64,000 nt of DNA, taken from NCBI RefSeq assembly GCF_900177795.1, contig NZ_FXWJ01000001.1, forward strand, positions 124,001 through 188,000, written 5' to 3'. This stretch comes from Plantibacter elymi (nom. nud.) (GTDB lineage Bacteria; Actinomycetota; Actinomycetes; Actinomycetales; Microbacteriaceae). Below, one piece after another: positions 26,320 to 34,606 of the stretch. A program made the translations under genes and the position numbers. Under the pieces are notes generated by a model. It had not been told where the DNA came from and did not search any database. It saw nothing but the letters and a program-made list of their open reading frames with translations. Every line of letters starts with the position of its first letter. The stretch's first letter is position 1.

Positions 26320-26337
26320 AGTATAACTGGGTATAAC
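26320..26337 (-). promoter_or_regulatory. Toxin-antitoxin promoter with repeat operator
   Basis: The -10 TATACT (26320-26325) overlaps the first of two exact GTATAAC repeats (plus strand, 26321-26327 and 26331-26337). The repeats are ten bases apart, one helical turn, which is the spacing at which RHH dimers bind side by side. Binding would block RNA polymerase directly. Confidence 0.6.
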
Positions 26338-26513
26338 CTCCTCCGCGACCGTGGATCGCTGACGGTGTGTGCGTGGCTGAGCATGCGGCCACGGTACGCG
26401 GACCCCGTCGTCCGAGCCTGTGTCGGTGCAGAGGCGGGGGAAGGCGCCTCCGCAAGCCGGGCTGTGGAGGACTGAAGTCGCGGATTCGCAGGCCGCCAGA
26501 GGATGATGGAGCC

Positions 26514-27599
26514 ATGGCAGAAACCGGAACGCCCAGAGTCGCGGTCTACATCGACTTCGACAACATCGTCATCTCGCGCTACAACCAGCTCTACGGGAAG
26601 GCGGCGTTCAGCCGGGATCGCGCCCGCTCGCACGTGCCGTCCGCCGCTCCGGAGGGCGACGAGATCTCCGAGCGCCTGCAGGCCGCTCGCGTGGACGTCG
26701 GCGCCATCCTCGACTACACCTCGTCGTTCGGGAACATCGTCATCAGTCGTTCCTACGCCGACTGGTCCGAGCCGGTCAACTCCGCGTACCAGAAGGACCT
26801 CGTAGACCGCGCGGTCGACCTGACGCAGATGTTCCCCACGACCAAGGCGATGAAGAACGGTGCCGACATCCGCCTCGCCGTGGACGTCGTCGAGGACCTC
26901 TTCCGCCTCCCCGACCTGACCCACATCGTGATCGTCGCCGGTGACTCGGACTACATCTCCCTCGCGCAGCGCTGCCGTCGTCTCGGTCGCCACGTGATCG
27001 GGATCGGCGTCGCCGGTGCGACGAGTCGTGCACTCATGGCGGCGTGTGACGAGTTCTCCGACTACGACGACATCCCCGGGATCGTCCGGCCGGTCGTCAC
27101 GCGTACGCCCCGGACCCCTGCCGCCGTCGAGAGCACGGCTGAGGTCTCCGCAGAGGAGACGCCGAAGTCCGCGCCCAAGTCCGGCGGGCGTCGTCGCGCC
27201 TCGTCCGGGTCCACGCCGACGGCCGAAGCACCGGTCGCCCAGACACCCCCGCGGATCGGGGGCCTCTTCACCGAGCCGGTCTTCAGCCACCGCGACGCCG
27301 ACGACCTGGACGACACCGACGACGAGACCGCGGACCCCTCCGGCCCCGACGCACAGCGTGCGGCGACCGAGCTCCTCGTGCGCGCGCTCCGCCTCGTGCA
27401 CGCCAAGAACGACGACGAGGACTGGCTCCTGAACGCCGAGGTGAAGAACCAGATGATCCGCATGGATCCGGCGTTCAAGGAGAAGCCGCTCGGCTACCGC
27501 TCGTTCAGCGACTTCATCAACTCGCGCTCGGACCTCGTCGAGGTGAACCCGGACGCGAGCCCCGACGGACGTCGTCTGCGGCTGCGCGAACTGGGCTGA
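26514..27599 (+). CDS. NYN domain - LOTUS/OST-HTH domain protein
   Basis: A 361-residue protein with an N-terminal NYN (PIN-like) nuclease domain: VAVYIDFDNIVISRYNQLYG, MKNGADIRLAVDVVEDL and HIVIVAGDSDYISLAQR hold the acidic active-site residues. An acidic and proline-rich linker (about 185-275) leads to a C-terminal LOTUS/OST-HTH-type domain (LLVRALRLVHAKNDDEDWL to GRRLRLREL), a presumed RNA-binding module. Likely an RNA nuclease or processing factor. ATG at 26514 has GAGGATGATGGAG upstream. It diverges from the toxin-antitoxin pair across 201 bases. Confidence 0.88.
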   Translation: MAETGTPRVAVYIDFDNIVISRYNQLYGKAAFSRDRARSHVPSAAPEGDEISERLQAARVDVGAILDYTSSFGNIVISRSYADWSEPVNSAYQKDLVDRAVDLTQMFPTTKAMKNGADIRLAVDVVEDLFRLPDLTHIVIVAGDSDYISLAQRCRRLGRHVIGIGVAGATSRALMAACDEFSDYDDIPGIVRPVVTRTPRTPAAVESTAEVSAEETPKSAPKSGGRRRASSGSTPTAEAPVAQTPPRIGGLFTEPVFSHRDADDLDDTDDETADPSGPDAQRAATELLVRALRLVHAKNDDEDWLLNAEVKNQMIRMDPAFKEKPLGYRSFSDFINSRSDLVEVNPDASPDGRRLRLRELG

Positions 27600-27608
27600 G
27601 CCCGACCC

Positions 27609-27682
27609 CGCAGCAGGAGATCTGCGCCGCAGCAGGACCGTCCACCTCGGGCGTCCTGCTTCCGCGCGGATCTCTTGCTGCG
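27609..27682. terminator. Nested long hairpin between convergent genes
   Basis: Outer arms 27609-27626 and 27665-27682 match at 16 of 18 positions; inner arms AGCAGGAC (27631-27638) and GTCCTGCT (27653-27660) are perfect. The left half contains a direct repeat of CCGCAGCAGGA. It separates the NYN-LOTUS gene from the convergent M18 aminopeptidase gene and can act on both strands. Confidence 0.75.
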
Positions 27683-27689
27683 GCGCGGC

Positions 27690-28973
27690 TCAGGCGCCCC
27701 GGAAGAACGCCTGGACCGCTGCACTCAGAGCGGTCGGATCGTCGATGTGGCACAGCTCGCGGGCGGAGTGCATCGACAGCAGCGGCGTCCCGACGTCGAC
27801 CGTCCGGATGCCGAGTCGCGTCGCGGTGAGCGGGCCGATGGTCGAGCCGCACGGCACCGTGTTGTTCGACACGAAGTCCTGCGAGGGCACACCTGCGGCG
27901 GCGCAGCTCCGGGCCCACAGCGCAGCCCCGAGGGCGTCGGTGGCGTAGCGCTGGTTCGCGTTGATCTTGAGGAGCGGACCGCCGCCGGCGATCGGTCGGT
28001 TGGCCGGATCGTGGCGCTCCGGGTAGTTCGGGTGGATCGCGTGTCCGGCGTCTGCTGACAGGCACCAGGAGGCGGCATAGGCCTGGAGCCGCTCCGATGT
28101 CGATGCGCCCAGCGATGCGCCGATGCGGGTGAGGACGTCGTCGAGGAACGGACCGCTGGCACCGGAGGTCGAGGCCGAACCGAGCTCCTCGTGGTCGAAG
28201 GCGGCGAAGACCGTGATGTGTCCGGCGTCGTCGGTCGCTCCCCCGTCGCTCGCGGCCAGCAGCGCCGCGAGTCCCGCGTGGACCGAGGTCAGGTTGTCCA
28301 TGCGGCCGGCGGCGAACAGCTGACCGTCGAGACCGAATCGCCTGGGCTCCTGGGTGTCGGCGACGAGCACGTCGTAGCCGGCGATCGCGGTGGGGTCGAT
28401 GCCGGCGATCACCGCCAGGTGCGCGAGCACGTCGGCGTGGGCGAGGTCACCGACCCCGTACACCGGCTGCAGGTGGCGCTGGCGATCGAGGACGAGGCCG
28501 TCGTTGACACCTCGATCGAGGTGCACGGCGAGCTGCGGGATGCGGAGGAACGGGCCGGTCCGGACGAGGTGCACGGTCCCGTCGAGCGTCACCAGTCGTC
28601 CGGCGAGTTCGAGCTCGCGGTCGAGCCAGGAGTTGAGGAGTGGTCCGCCGTAGACCTCCACACCGGCCTGCAGCCACCCGTGGGCGCCGGTCGTCGGCTT
28701 CGGCTTGAGCTTGAAGCTCGGCGAGTCCGTGTGCGAGCCGAGGATGCGGAACGGCGTCGTGGCGTGGGCCCGCTCGGGCTGCACCCAGGCGATCACCGCG
28801 CCCTCGCGTTCGACGAAGAACCGGCCGGTGCCGCCGCCCCAGGACTCGGTCTCGAGCCGCCGGGTGAAGCCGGCCGCCGTGAGGCGCCGAGCGCTCTCCG
28901 CGACCGCGTGATACGAGGTGGGCGAGGCGACGATGAAGTCGGCGAGGTCGGTGATGTGGGCGACGGAGTCCAT
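27690..28973 (-). CDS. M18 family aminopeptidase
   Basis: A 427-residue zinc aminopeptidase of the aspartyl-aminopeptidase type (PepC/ApeB). Metal and active-site regions: LGSHTDSPSFKLKPKP, AAGRMDNLTSVHAGL, FAAFDHEELGSAS, CLSADAGHAIHPNYPERHD and MHSARELCHIDDP. The enzyme trims acidic or other N-terminal residues from peptides as a large oligomer. ATG at 28973 has GGAGGATGGGGGA upstream. It diverges from the LssY-domain gene across 63 bases. Confidence 0.93.
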   Translation of the reverse strand: MDSVAHITDLADFIVASPTSYHAVAESARRLTAAGFTRRLETESWGGGTGRFFVEREGAVIAWVQPERAHATTPFRILGSHTDSPSFKLKPKPTTGAHGWLQAGVEVYGGPLLNSWLDRELELAGRLVTLDGTVHLVRTGPFLRIPQLAVHLDRGVNDGLVLDRQRHLQPVYGVGDLAHADVLAHLAVIAGIDPTAIAGYDVLVADTQEPRRFGLDGQLFAAGRMDNLTSVHAGLAALLAASDGGATDDAGHITVFAAFDHEELGSASTSGASGPFLDDVLTRIGASLGASTSERLQAYAASWCLSADAGHAIHPNYPERHDPANRPIAGGGPLLKINANQRYATDALGAALWARSCAAAGVPSQDFVSNNTVPCGSTIGPLTATRLGIRTVDVGTPLLSMHSARELCHIDDPTALSAAVQAFFRGA

Positions 28974-29024
28974 TCCCCCATCCTCCCACCACCCACGCAC
29001 CCGGCACGTGGATGCACCAGGCCC

Positions 29025-29030
29025 TACCCT
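29025..29030 (+). promoter_or_regulatory. -10 hexamer TACCCT, leaderless
   Basis: TACCCT, GGACGG, then GTG at 29037. It fixes the start of the LssY-domain gene. Confidence 0.5.
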
Positions 29031-29036
29031 GGACGG

Positions 29037-30401
29037 GTGACGAAGACCCGCAGCGACCTCATCGGGCCCGCAAGCGGCCTGTCCGAGGACCGTCGCGGAC
29101 GGATCGCACGCATCGTCGACGGTTGGTTCTTCGCCTTCGGCACGGCTGCTGCCGTCTTCCTGGCGTACGTGCTGCTCACCGAGGCGTTCGCCCGCGGTTG
29201 GGCCCAAGCCTGGTTCATCCTCGTCATCTACCTCGTCATCGCGTACCTGATCCTCCCCCGCCTGCACACCGTTCTGTCGCGCGTCTACCTGCCCGACTAC
29301 TTCATCGGACGCACTCGAACGCGCGAGGGCATCCTCGGTGATCCCGTGAACCTGGGCCTCCGCGGTCGGGAGGAGCAGATCCACATGGCGATGCTCTCGG
29401 CGGGCTGGACGCTCGCCGACGACCTCGGCCTGCGCGCGAACCTGCGGATCGTGACCTCGACGCTGACCAGGCGCAGCTACTCGGAGGCACCCGTCTCGTC
29501 GCTCTACCTGTTCGGTCGTCGCCAGGCGTTCTGCTACCAGCAGGAGGTCGACGGCAGTCCGGGGAAGCGGCACCACGTCCGGTTCTGGCCCACCCCCGAG
29601 GGCTGGCTGCTCCCGGGCGGCTACCAGGCGGATTGGCTGGCCGCCGGGACGTACGACCGGTCGGTCGGCATCAGCGTCTTCACCCTGCAGGTGACCCATC
29701 GGATCGCCGACGACGTCGACGACGAACGCGATCACATCGTCGCGTCGATCGAGGCTGCAGACCTCGGGGCGTCGACGTCCGTGATCGACAACTTCTCCAC
29801 CGGGTACCACTCGCGGAACGGCGGAGGCGACGCGATCGTCACCGACGGCGACCTGCCGATCATCGATCTCAGCGCGGTGGTCGTGCCGCCGGCGGCGACC
29901 CTGCCGGCCGCCGACGCTCCCCCGACGCGCTCTCTCGTCCGGGCCGGCGACCCGCGGCCGCTGGACACCACCGTCGGTGTGGTCCTCATGGTCGTTGCGG
30001 CACTGTCCACCGTGCTCTCCGGTGCCCTCCTGGTCTCCGATTGGAAGCAGGTCATCTCGGAGGCCCGCGCGACGGCCGCGACGGCCGACGACGTCGTCCT
30101 CATCCCGTGGGTCGTCGGGGCTGTACTGGCCCTGTCGGCCGTGGTGACGCTGTGCTACCTCGTCCTCGCCTGGCGGGTCCATCTGGGAGGCAACCTCGCG
30201 CGCCTCGTCGCCATGACCTTCAGCTCGACGTCCATCGCCACCCTCGCCGCGAGCTATGTCGCCGGTGCCGGCGGATTGACGCTGCAGACCAACCTGATCG
30301 GCTTCGCGGTCGACTGTTCCATCATCCTCGCCCTCTCCGGAACCGAGGCCCGCGACTGGGCCCGTGGGCGACAACGACGCACCCGGAGGACGAAAGCATG
30401 A
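29037..30401 (+). CDS. Membrane protein with LssY-like C-terminal-type domain
   Basis: A 454-residue protein. Two N-terminal helices (FFAFGTAAAVFLAYVLLTEA and AWFILVIYLVIAYLILP) are followed by a soluble domain from about residue 105 to 290 (DPVNLGLRGREEQIHMAMLS to HRIADDVDDERDHIV) that matches the LssY_C type. Four more helices end the chain. The function of LssY-domain proteins is not settled; a link to membrane export or phospholipid handling has been proposed for relatives. GTG start from a leaderless promoter. Overlaps the DUF2809 gene by four bases. Confidence 0.78.
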   Translation: MTKTRSDLIGPASGLSEDRRGRIARIVDGWFFAFGTAAAVFLAYVLLTEAFARGWAQAWFILVIYLVIAYLILPRLHTVLSRVYLPDYFIGRTRTREGILGDPVNLGLRGREEQIHMAMLSAGWTLADDLGLRANLRIVTSTLTRRSYSEAPVSSLYLFGRRQAFCYQQEVDGSPGKRHHVRFWPTPEGWLLPGGYQADWLAAGTYDRSVGISVFTLQVTHRIADDVDDERDHIVASIEAADLGASTSVIDNFSTGYHSRNGGGDAIVTDGDLPIIDLSAVVVPPAATLPAADAPPTRSLVRAGDPRPLDTTVGVVLMVVAALSTVLSGALLVSDWKQVISEARATAATADDVVLIPWVVGAVLALSAVVTLCYLVLAWRVHLGGNLARLVAMTFSSTSIATLAASYVAGAGGLTLQTNLIGFAVDCSIILALSGTEARDWARGRQRRTRRTKA

Positions 30402-30895
30402 CCGACGCACCCGACCAGACGGATGAGGGTCCACGCCCCGCCACCTCGCTCAAGCGCGCGCTGCTCCTCGGTGCAGCCATCATCACGATCGTCGCCGGCC
30501 TGACGGTGCACTGGTCGGTGGCGGCAGCCTGGGCGAACCCCGTGACCAACGCGCTCTACACGGTGCTCGTCGCGCTCCTCCTGGCCTTCGCCGCCCCGCG
30601 GCGTCCGCTGTGGCAGATCGCCCTCGGTGCCTTCGCCTTCTCGGCGGCGATCGAGTGCTTCCAGGCCACGGGCGTGCCGGCCGCACTCGCGGACCAGTGG
30701 CCGCCCTCCGCGCTCGTGCTCGGCACGACGTTCATCCCGACGGACTTCATCTCCTACGCCCTGGGCGCGGCGGCGTTCCTGTTCCTGTCGCTCGCCATGT
30801 CCCTGGTGATCCGCTGGGTTCGCAACGACATCCTTGAGCGACGCGCACGGGCGGACCGGGAGACACGGCGCCGATCGGACTCAGGACCCGCCTGA
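30398..30895 (+). CDS. DUF2809 family membrane protein
   Basis: A 165-residue integral membrane protein with four predicted helices. The region FSAAIECFQATGVPAAL followed by LVLGTTFIPTDFISYALGA is the signature of DUF2809 (VanZ-like topology). Role unknown. Its ATG overlaps the stop of the LssY-domain gene (ATGA), so the two form a coupled pair of membrane proteins. Confidence 0.8.
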   Translation: MTDAPDQTDEGPRPATSLKRALLLGAAIITIVAGLTVHWSVAAAWANPVTNALYTVLVALLLAFAAPRRPLWQIALGAFAFSAAIECFQATGVPAALADQWPPSALVLGTTFIPTDFISYALGAAAFLFLSLAMSLVIRWVRNDILERRARADRETRRRSDSGPA

Positions 30896-30904
30896 CGGAT
30901 GCCC

Positions 30905-31192
30905 TCAGCCGCGGGTCGTCTCGCCGTACTGGACGTGTTCGAGGTCGAAGACGGCCTCCGCCAACGCCGACCTCGCCGCTTCGAACTCCACGTCGTCGGG
31001 GTGACCGACCACCCGGGCGTGCTCGAGGTGCCAGGTGGCACTGCGCAGGAGTTCGACGGTCGTCGGAGCGGGCGAGGGCGCTCGCGTCGAGGCCGCGGGT
31101 GACGCGTCGGCGTTCGCCGCTCCGCCGGGGACGAACTCGATCGCGTTCGACTCCTCCGGAGCGTCGCCCTGAGCGTATTCCTTCTTCTTCAT
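30905..31192 (-). CDS. Possible separate 95-residue protein nested in the DUF429 frame
   Basis: An in-frame ATG (MKKKEYAQGDAPEESNAIEF) has GAAGGA three to four bases upstream, a good ribosome site. The product has a disordered N-terminal half and a helical C-terminal half (VELLRSATWHLEHARVVGHP to AEAVFDLEHVQYG). Upstream, inside the DUF429 frame, are a hairpin and AT-rich DNA that look intergenic. I read this as an independent gene whose upstream neighbour lacks a stop, or an alternative start for the same frame. No family recognised. Confidence 0.5.
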   Translation of the reverse strand: MKKKEYAQGDAPEESNAIEFVPGGAANADASPAASTRAPSPAPTTVELLRSATWHLEHARVVGHPDDVEFEAARSALAEAVFDLEHVQYGETTRG

Positions 31193-32122
31193 ATTTCCTT
31201 CATCGAGATCGTGGGCTGTTGTGGGTCGACGGTCGACCGGCTCCACTGATGGCGAAGTCGTCAGTGGTGGAGGCGAAGTCATATATGCCGATATGGGAAT
31301 GTTCGGTTCGGAGCGCTGTTCGGGTCGCGCCATGGCGAGGAGGGTCGGGACACGCCCACGGTCGTCCGGAGCATCCGAGGCGCCGAGGATCTGGAACCGT
31401 TCGAGCCCCCAGCGAGACCACGCGGACGCCGTCCACGCGCAGATGGCCGCGTCGATGAGGTCCTCACGGTGCTTGTGCGCCGATTCCTTGAGCGGCGATG
31501 GTTCCGCAATGAGGAGCGCCGTCACCGGGTGGCTGTCGAGTTCGAGTGGCGGAGTCGCCGAGGTCAGCGCCTGCAGGCGCGAGACGAGGTCGTCGCAGAC
31601 CTCCGCGCGGCGTCGCCGTCGCTCGGCGACAGGCAGACCGGGGTCGAGGCGTTTGTAGCGGGGCCGCGCATCCGGGTACCCGAACTCCTCGGCACCCACC
31701 AACGTGGTGTGGGGATAGGCCTCGAAGAACACGACGGCATCCGGCGCGGGCGTGCTCAGGCCGTCGAAGTACTGGAACCCCGCCGCCTCCAGGGCGGTGA
31801 AGAGCGCGACACCGCCGAGCGCGGGCAGGCCGAGGTTCGACGGGTAGGCCGAGACCTGCCAGCGCCCGTACCGCTGTCCGACCTCACGTTCACAGAGACG
31901 CATGCCGGTCTCGTTCTGGACGAGCAGTGGGGCGTCGACCGCGATCACGGAGCCCGGTGAGGCGGTGGCGACGATCCAGGCGACGACGGCGTCGATCCCC
32001 ACGGCCCACCCGGCCTCGATGACCGTCCCGGTCTCGTCGATGCACACCAGTCCCGTCTCGTTCGCCGCACGGGAGCCGGTCCCCTCGCCCCAGGCGAGGT
32101 CGACTCCGAGGAAGCGGGTCAC
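30905..32122 (-). CDS. DUF429 family protein with long C-terminal extension
   Basis: A 405-residue frame. Residues 1 to about 270 are a DUF429 domain (RNase H-like fold): RFLGVDLAWGEG, VIAVDAPLLVQNETGMR, DAVVFFEAYPHTTLVGAEEF and HREDLIDAAICAWTASAW, with conserved acidic residues. DUF429 alone is about 250-280 residues; the rest (a Pro/Ser/Thr-rich stretch and a helical end) is extra and probably includes a second gene (see 30905-31192). GTG at 32122 has AAGGA seven bases upstream. The frame converges with the DUF2809 gene. Confidence 0.8.
   Translation of the reverse strand: MTRFLGVDLAWGEGTGSRAANETGLVCIDETGTVIEAGWAVGIDAVVAWIVATASPGSVIAVDAPLLVQNETGMRLCEREVGQRYGRWQVSAYPSNLGLPALGGVALFTALEAAGFQYFDGLSTPAPDAVVFFEAYPHTTLVGAEEFGYPDARPRYKRLDPGLPVAERRRRRAEVCDDLVSRLQALTSATPPLELDSHPVTALLIAEPSPLKESAHKHREDLIDAAICAWTASAWSRWGLERFQILGASDAPDDRGRVPTLLAMARPEQRSEPNIPISAYMTSPPPLTTSPSVEPVDRRPTTAHDLDEGNMKKKEYAQGDAPEESNAIEFVPGGAANADASPAASTRAPSPAPTTVELLRSATWHLEHARVVGHPDDVEFEAARSALAEAVFDLEHVQYGETTRG
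31243..31267 (-). terminator. Hairpin inside the DUF429 frame
   Basis: CCACTGA and TCAGTGG are perfect seven-base arms around 11 bases. A nine-base direct repeat GGCGAAGTC (31251-31259, 31272-31280) and an AT-rich patch follow. Such structure is typical of a gap between genes rather than coding sequence. Confidence 0.35.
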
Positions 32123-32247
32123 GAGCGGTTCCTTCCGGTGGACGCGGCGAGGCACCGCCTCCCGAGCCTACTGGGCAGACGTCGACGACTCCTCGGATCC
32201 GACGGCGGGCCGGAGGTGAGGAGCCGTCGACTGTCCCGAACGGCCGA

Positions 32248-33789
32248 TCAGGCGACCGGTCCCTCGATCAGCGTCACGTCCGCGGTCTGGGACGTTCCAC
32301 TCGCCGTCGTCCAGGTGACGGAGACCGTCTGGCCGGGCTCGAGCGTGGCCATGGTCGCCGTCAGGGTCTGAGCGGAGTCGATGGCGGCACCGTTGAGGCC
32401 GGTGATGACATCGCCGGCTGCGAGGCCGATCGACGCCGCCGGCGTGTTCTCGATCACCGAACCGACCACGGCACCCGGCACGGTCTGGGCTGCGCCGGAC
32501 GCGGCCAGACCGATCCCGATGAAGGCCGGGTAGCCGATCGAGACGGTGTCGGTCTCGACGCCGGTGCGGATCTGGTCGACGATGGACAACGCGTCGTCGA
32601 TCGGGATGGCGAATCCGTCGATGTCGGTCCCGCCGGAGGAGGCAGCGGTGTCGACGCCGACGACCTCTCCTTCCGCGTCGTAGAGCGGCCCGCCGGAGTC
32701 GCCCGACTGGATGTCCGCGTCCGTCTGGATCAGTCCGGTCAGCTGCTTGCCCGCCCCGGTCGTCTCATCCTGGACCGTGATGTCCTGGTCGAGGGCGGTG
32801 ACGGACCCGTCCGCCGCGCTGGGCGTCCCGCCCGTGCCCCCGGCGTTGCCGACCCCGGTGACGGCGTCACCGACGACTGCGCCGCCGTCGTCGTCGATCG
32901 TGACGGTGTCCAGCCCTGAGGCGCCGTCGAGCTGCAGGAGCGCGACGTCGTTCGTGGCATCCGTGCCGACGACGCGTGCGTCGTATTTCTCCCCGGTCGC
33001 CACGACAGTGACGACGATGCTCGTCGCTCCCGCGACGACGTGGTTGTTGGTCAGGATCTGGCCGTCCGCGGTGAGGATCATCCCGGTTCCCGCGGCGGCG
33101 GCCCCCTGGTAGGCCAGCTCGGTGTCGATGTCGACGACACCCACGGACTCCGCAGCGGTGGCACTCCGGGTGTTCGCCGTCGCGGCATCCGGCGTCGCCT
33201 GCTGCGGGCCAGGCTGACCGCCGGGCGCGCGGAAGCTCTGACCGCCCTCGTCCGGCACCGTCTCCGTCACCTGTGAGGAGGCGGCGACGCTCTGGAACGC
33301 GCCTGCCGCGAGCGAGGCGAGGCCGAGGCCACCGGTCACGAGGGACACGACCGTGGCGGCCGTCGCGGCGGCGATGATCCACCCGATGGGCTGCTTCTTC
33401 GGCGGGGTGCCCGTGGTCGACGGCGGCTGGGGGATCGTCTGCTGTCCGTACGGCTGGGGCTGCCAGGCGCTGGGCTGCGTGTAGGGGTGTCGGCTGTCGC
33501 CGAACCGCCCGTACGGGCCATGAGGGCCCTGGGGGTGACCGGACGGCTGCTGGCCGCGCATCGCGTGGGGAGCCGTGGCGTATCCGAAGGGCGTCGTCGG
33601 GTCGGGTCGCGGACCGCCGCCGGTCGTGTTGCCGGGGTAGCCGGCCGGGGGAGTGACGTCCACCCCGGGCCGGGGCTGATACGAGCCGGTGGGCGGCTGG
33701 TACGGGTCGGGTTCGGGCGCCGACGGCGACGTCTGCGTGCCGTCCACTGGACGCGGCTCAGGGCGTTCTGGATCTGGGGTGGTGTTCAC
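32248..33789 (-). CDS. HtrA-like trypsin/PDZ serine protease, membrane-anchored
   Basis: A 513-residue protein. Residues 1-133 are a cytosolic Pro/Gly/Gln-rich region, about 135-157 a membrane helix, then a trypsin-like domain with catalytic His250 (ILTNNHVV), Asp281 (ATNDVALLQL) and Ser365 (QSGDSGGPL), and a PDZ domain (about 425-510, PAASIGLAAGDVITGLNG). Actinobacterial members act outside the membrane in envelope protein quality control. I chose the GTG at 33789 because AGAGGA lies seven bases before it; a longer frame to 33822 has no support. Confidence 0.93.
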   Translation of the reverse strand: MNTTPDPERPEPRPVDGTQTSPSAPEPDPYQPPTGSYQPRPGVDVTPPAGYPGNTTGGGPRPDPTTPFGYATAPHAMRGQQPSGHPQGPHGPYGRFGDSRHPYTQPSAWQPQPYGQQTIPQPPSTTGTPPKKQPIGWIIAAATAATVVSLVTGGLGLASLAAGAFQSVAASSQVTETVPDEGGQSFRAPGGQPGPQQATPDAATANTRSATAAESVGVVDIDTELAYQGAAAAGTGMILTADGQILTNNHVVAGATSIVVTVVATGEKYDARVVGTDATNDVALLQLDGASGLDTVTIDDDGGAVVGDAVTGVGNAGGTGGTPSAADGSVTALDQDITVQDETTGAGKQLTGLIQTDADIQSGDSGGPLYDAEGEVVGVDTAASSGGTDIDGFAIPIDDALSIVDQIRTGVETDTVSIGYPAFIGIGLAASGAAQTVPGAVVGSVIENTPAASIGLAAGDVITGLNGAAIDSAQTLTATMATLEPGQTVSVTWTTASGTSQTADVTLIEGPVA

Positions 33790-33931
33790 GGGGATTCCTC
33801 TCGGCGGGGGTGCTGAGATCATCTGACTCCCGCAATCCGAGTGAATCGTCTGGTTCGACCATGAACGGCCTCTGAGCTTCCCGACCGTTTCCCGGATAAG
33901 GATCGTGCAAAGGCTCCATGCGAGACGCCCC

Positions 33932-34513
33932 TCAGGGTCGCGTGAGCAACGCCTCCAGCGCGGGTCGGGCCTCCGCCTCGGAGATGTGTCCGGCGACGAC
34001 GAGCTCCGCGAGCCCGTGGACCGCGGCCCAGACCGCCGTGGTCAGGGCGGCGATGACCTGCGGTTCGGCGCCGGGGGCCAGCGACGCCGTCGTCTCGGCC
34101 AGGAGCGCTTCGACGCCTCCGATGAGTGGCGCCATAGCCTCGCTGGGTGAGCCCGGGACGCAGACTTCGGGGTCGTAGATCAGGCGGAACCGCTCCGGGT
34201 GCTGCGCCGCGTAGTGCACATACGTCGAACCGATCCGGACGGCCGCCTCCCGTGGGCCTCGACCCGCCGTCGCCTCCCGCTCCTCGCGCATGGCGTCCAA
34301 GAGCTCGGCCATGCCGCGTTCACTCAGCCGCTTCAGGAGTGCGGTCCGGTCGCCGAAGTGGTGGTACGGCGCGTTGTGACTGACCCCGGCACGGCGTGCG
34401 ACCTCCCGCAGGCTCAGCGTGGCATGGCCTTGCGTCCGCATGAGTTCGAGCGCAGCGTCCTCGAGCGCCGGCCCGAGGTTGCCGTGGTGGTACGCGGTGG
34501 TTGATCTTGACAC
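33932..34513 (-). CDS. TetR family regulator
   Basis: A 193-residue regulator. The N-terminal helix-turn-helix is ALEDAALELMRTQGHATLSL then VARRAGVSHNAPYHHFGDRT. The C-terminal part fits a WHG/TetR_C-type ligand pocket. The GTG start (VSRSTTAYHHG) is seven bases after TACGAT, which suggests a leaderless message; the ATG at 34522 would fall within that -10. Divergent from a flavodoxin-fold reductase gene that it probably represses, with an inverted repeat between them. Confidence 0.9.
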   Translation of the reverse strand: MSRSTTAYHHGNLGPALEDAALELMRTQGHATLSLREVARRAGVSHNAPYHHFGDRTALLKRLSERGMAELLDAMREEREATAGRGPREAAVRIGSTYVHYAAQHPERFRLIYDPEVCVPGSPSEAMAPLIGGVEALLAETTASLAPGAEPQVIAALTTAVWAAVHGLAELVVAGHISEAEARPALEALLTRP

Positions 34514-34520
34514 AAGCAAC

Positions 34521-34526
34521 ATCGTA
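34521..34526 (-). promoter_or_regulatory. -10 hexamer TACGAT for the TetR gene
   Basis: TACGAT, then GTTGCTT, then GTG at 34513. It favours the GTG over the ATG at 34522. Confidence 0.4.
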
Positions 34527-34552
34527 CCCGTACAGTCTGTTCCGGCCAGAAG

Positions 34553-34583
34553 TGGACAGTGTCCAGATTTTTGGCACTGTCCA
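34553..34583. promoter_or_regulatory. Inverted-repeat operator between TetR and reductase genes
   Basis: TGGACAGTG at 34553-34561 and CACTGTCCA at 34575-34583 are perfect inverted copies. The left copy also sits in the smaller palindrome GGACA-G-TGTCC (34554-34564). The site lies 24 bases before the reductase ATG, a good place for a TetR dimer pair to block transcription. Confidence 0.6.
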
Positions 34584-34606
34584 GACCTACAACTGTTGGA
34601 GAACTG

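Noticed and set aside
26367-26513. N-terminal extension of the NYN-LOTUS frame
   Set aside because: The extension is Arg/Gly/Cys-rich without similarity, and a good ribosome site precedes the ATG at 26514.
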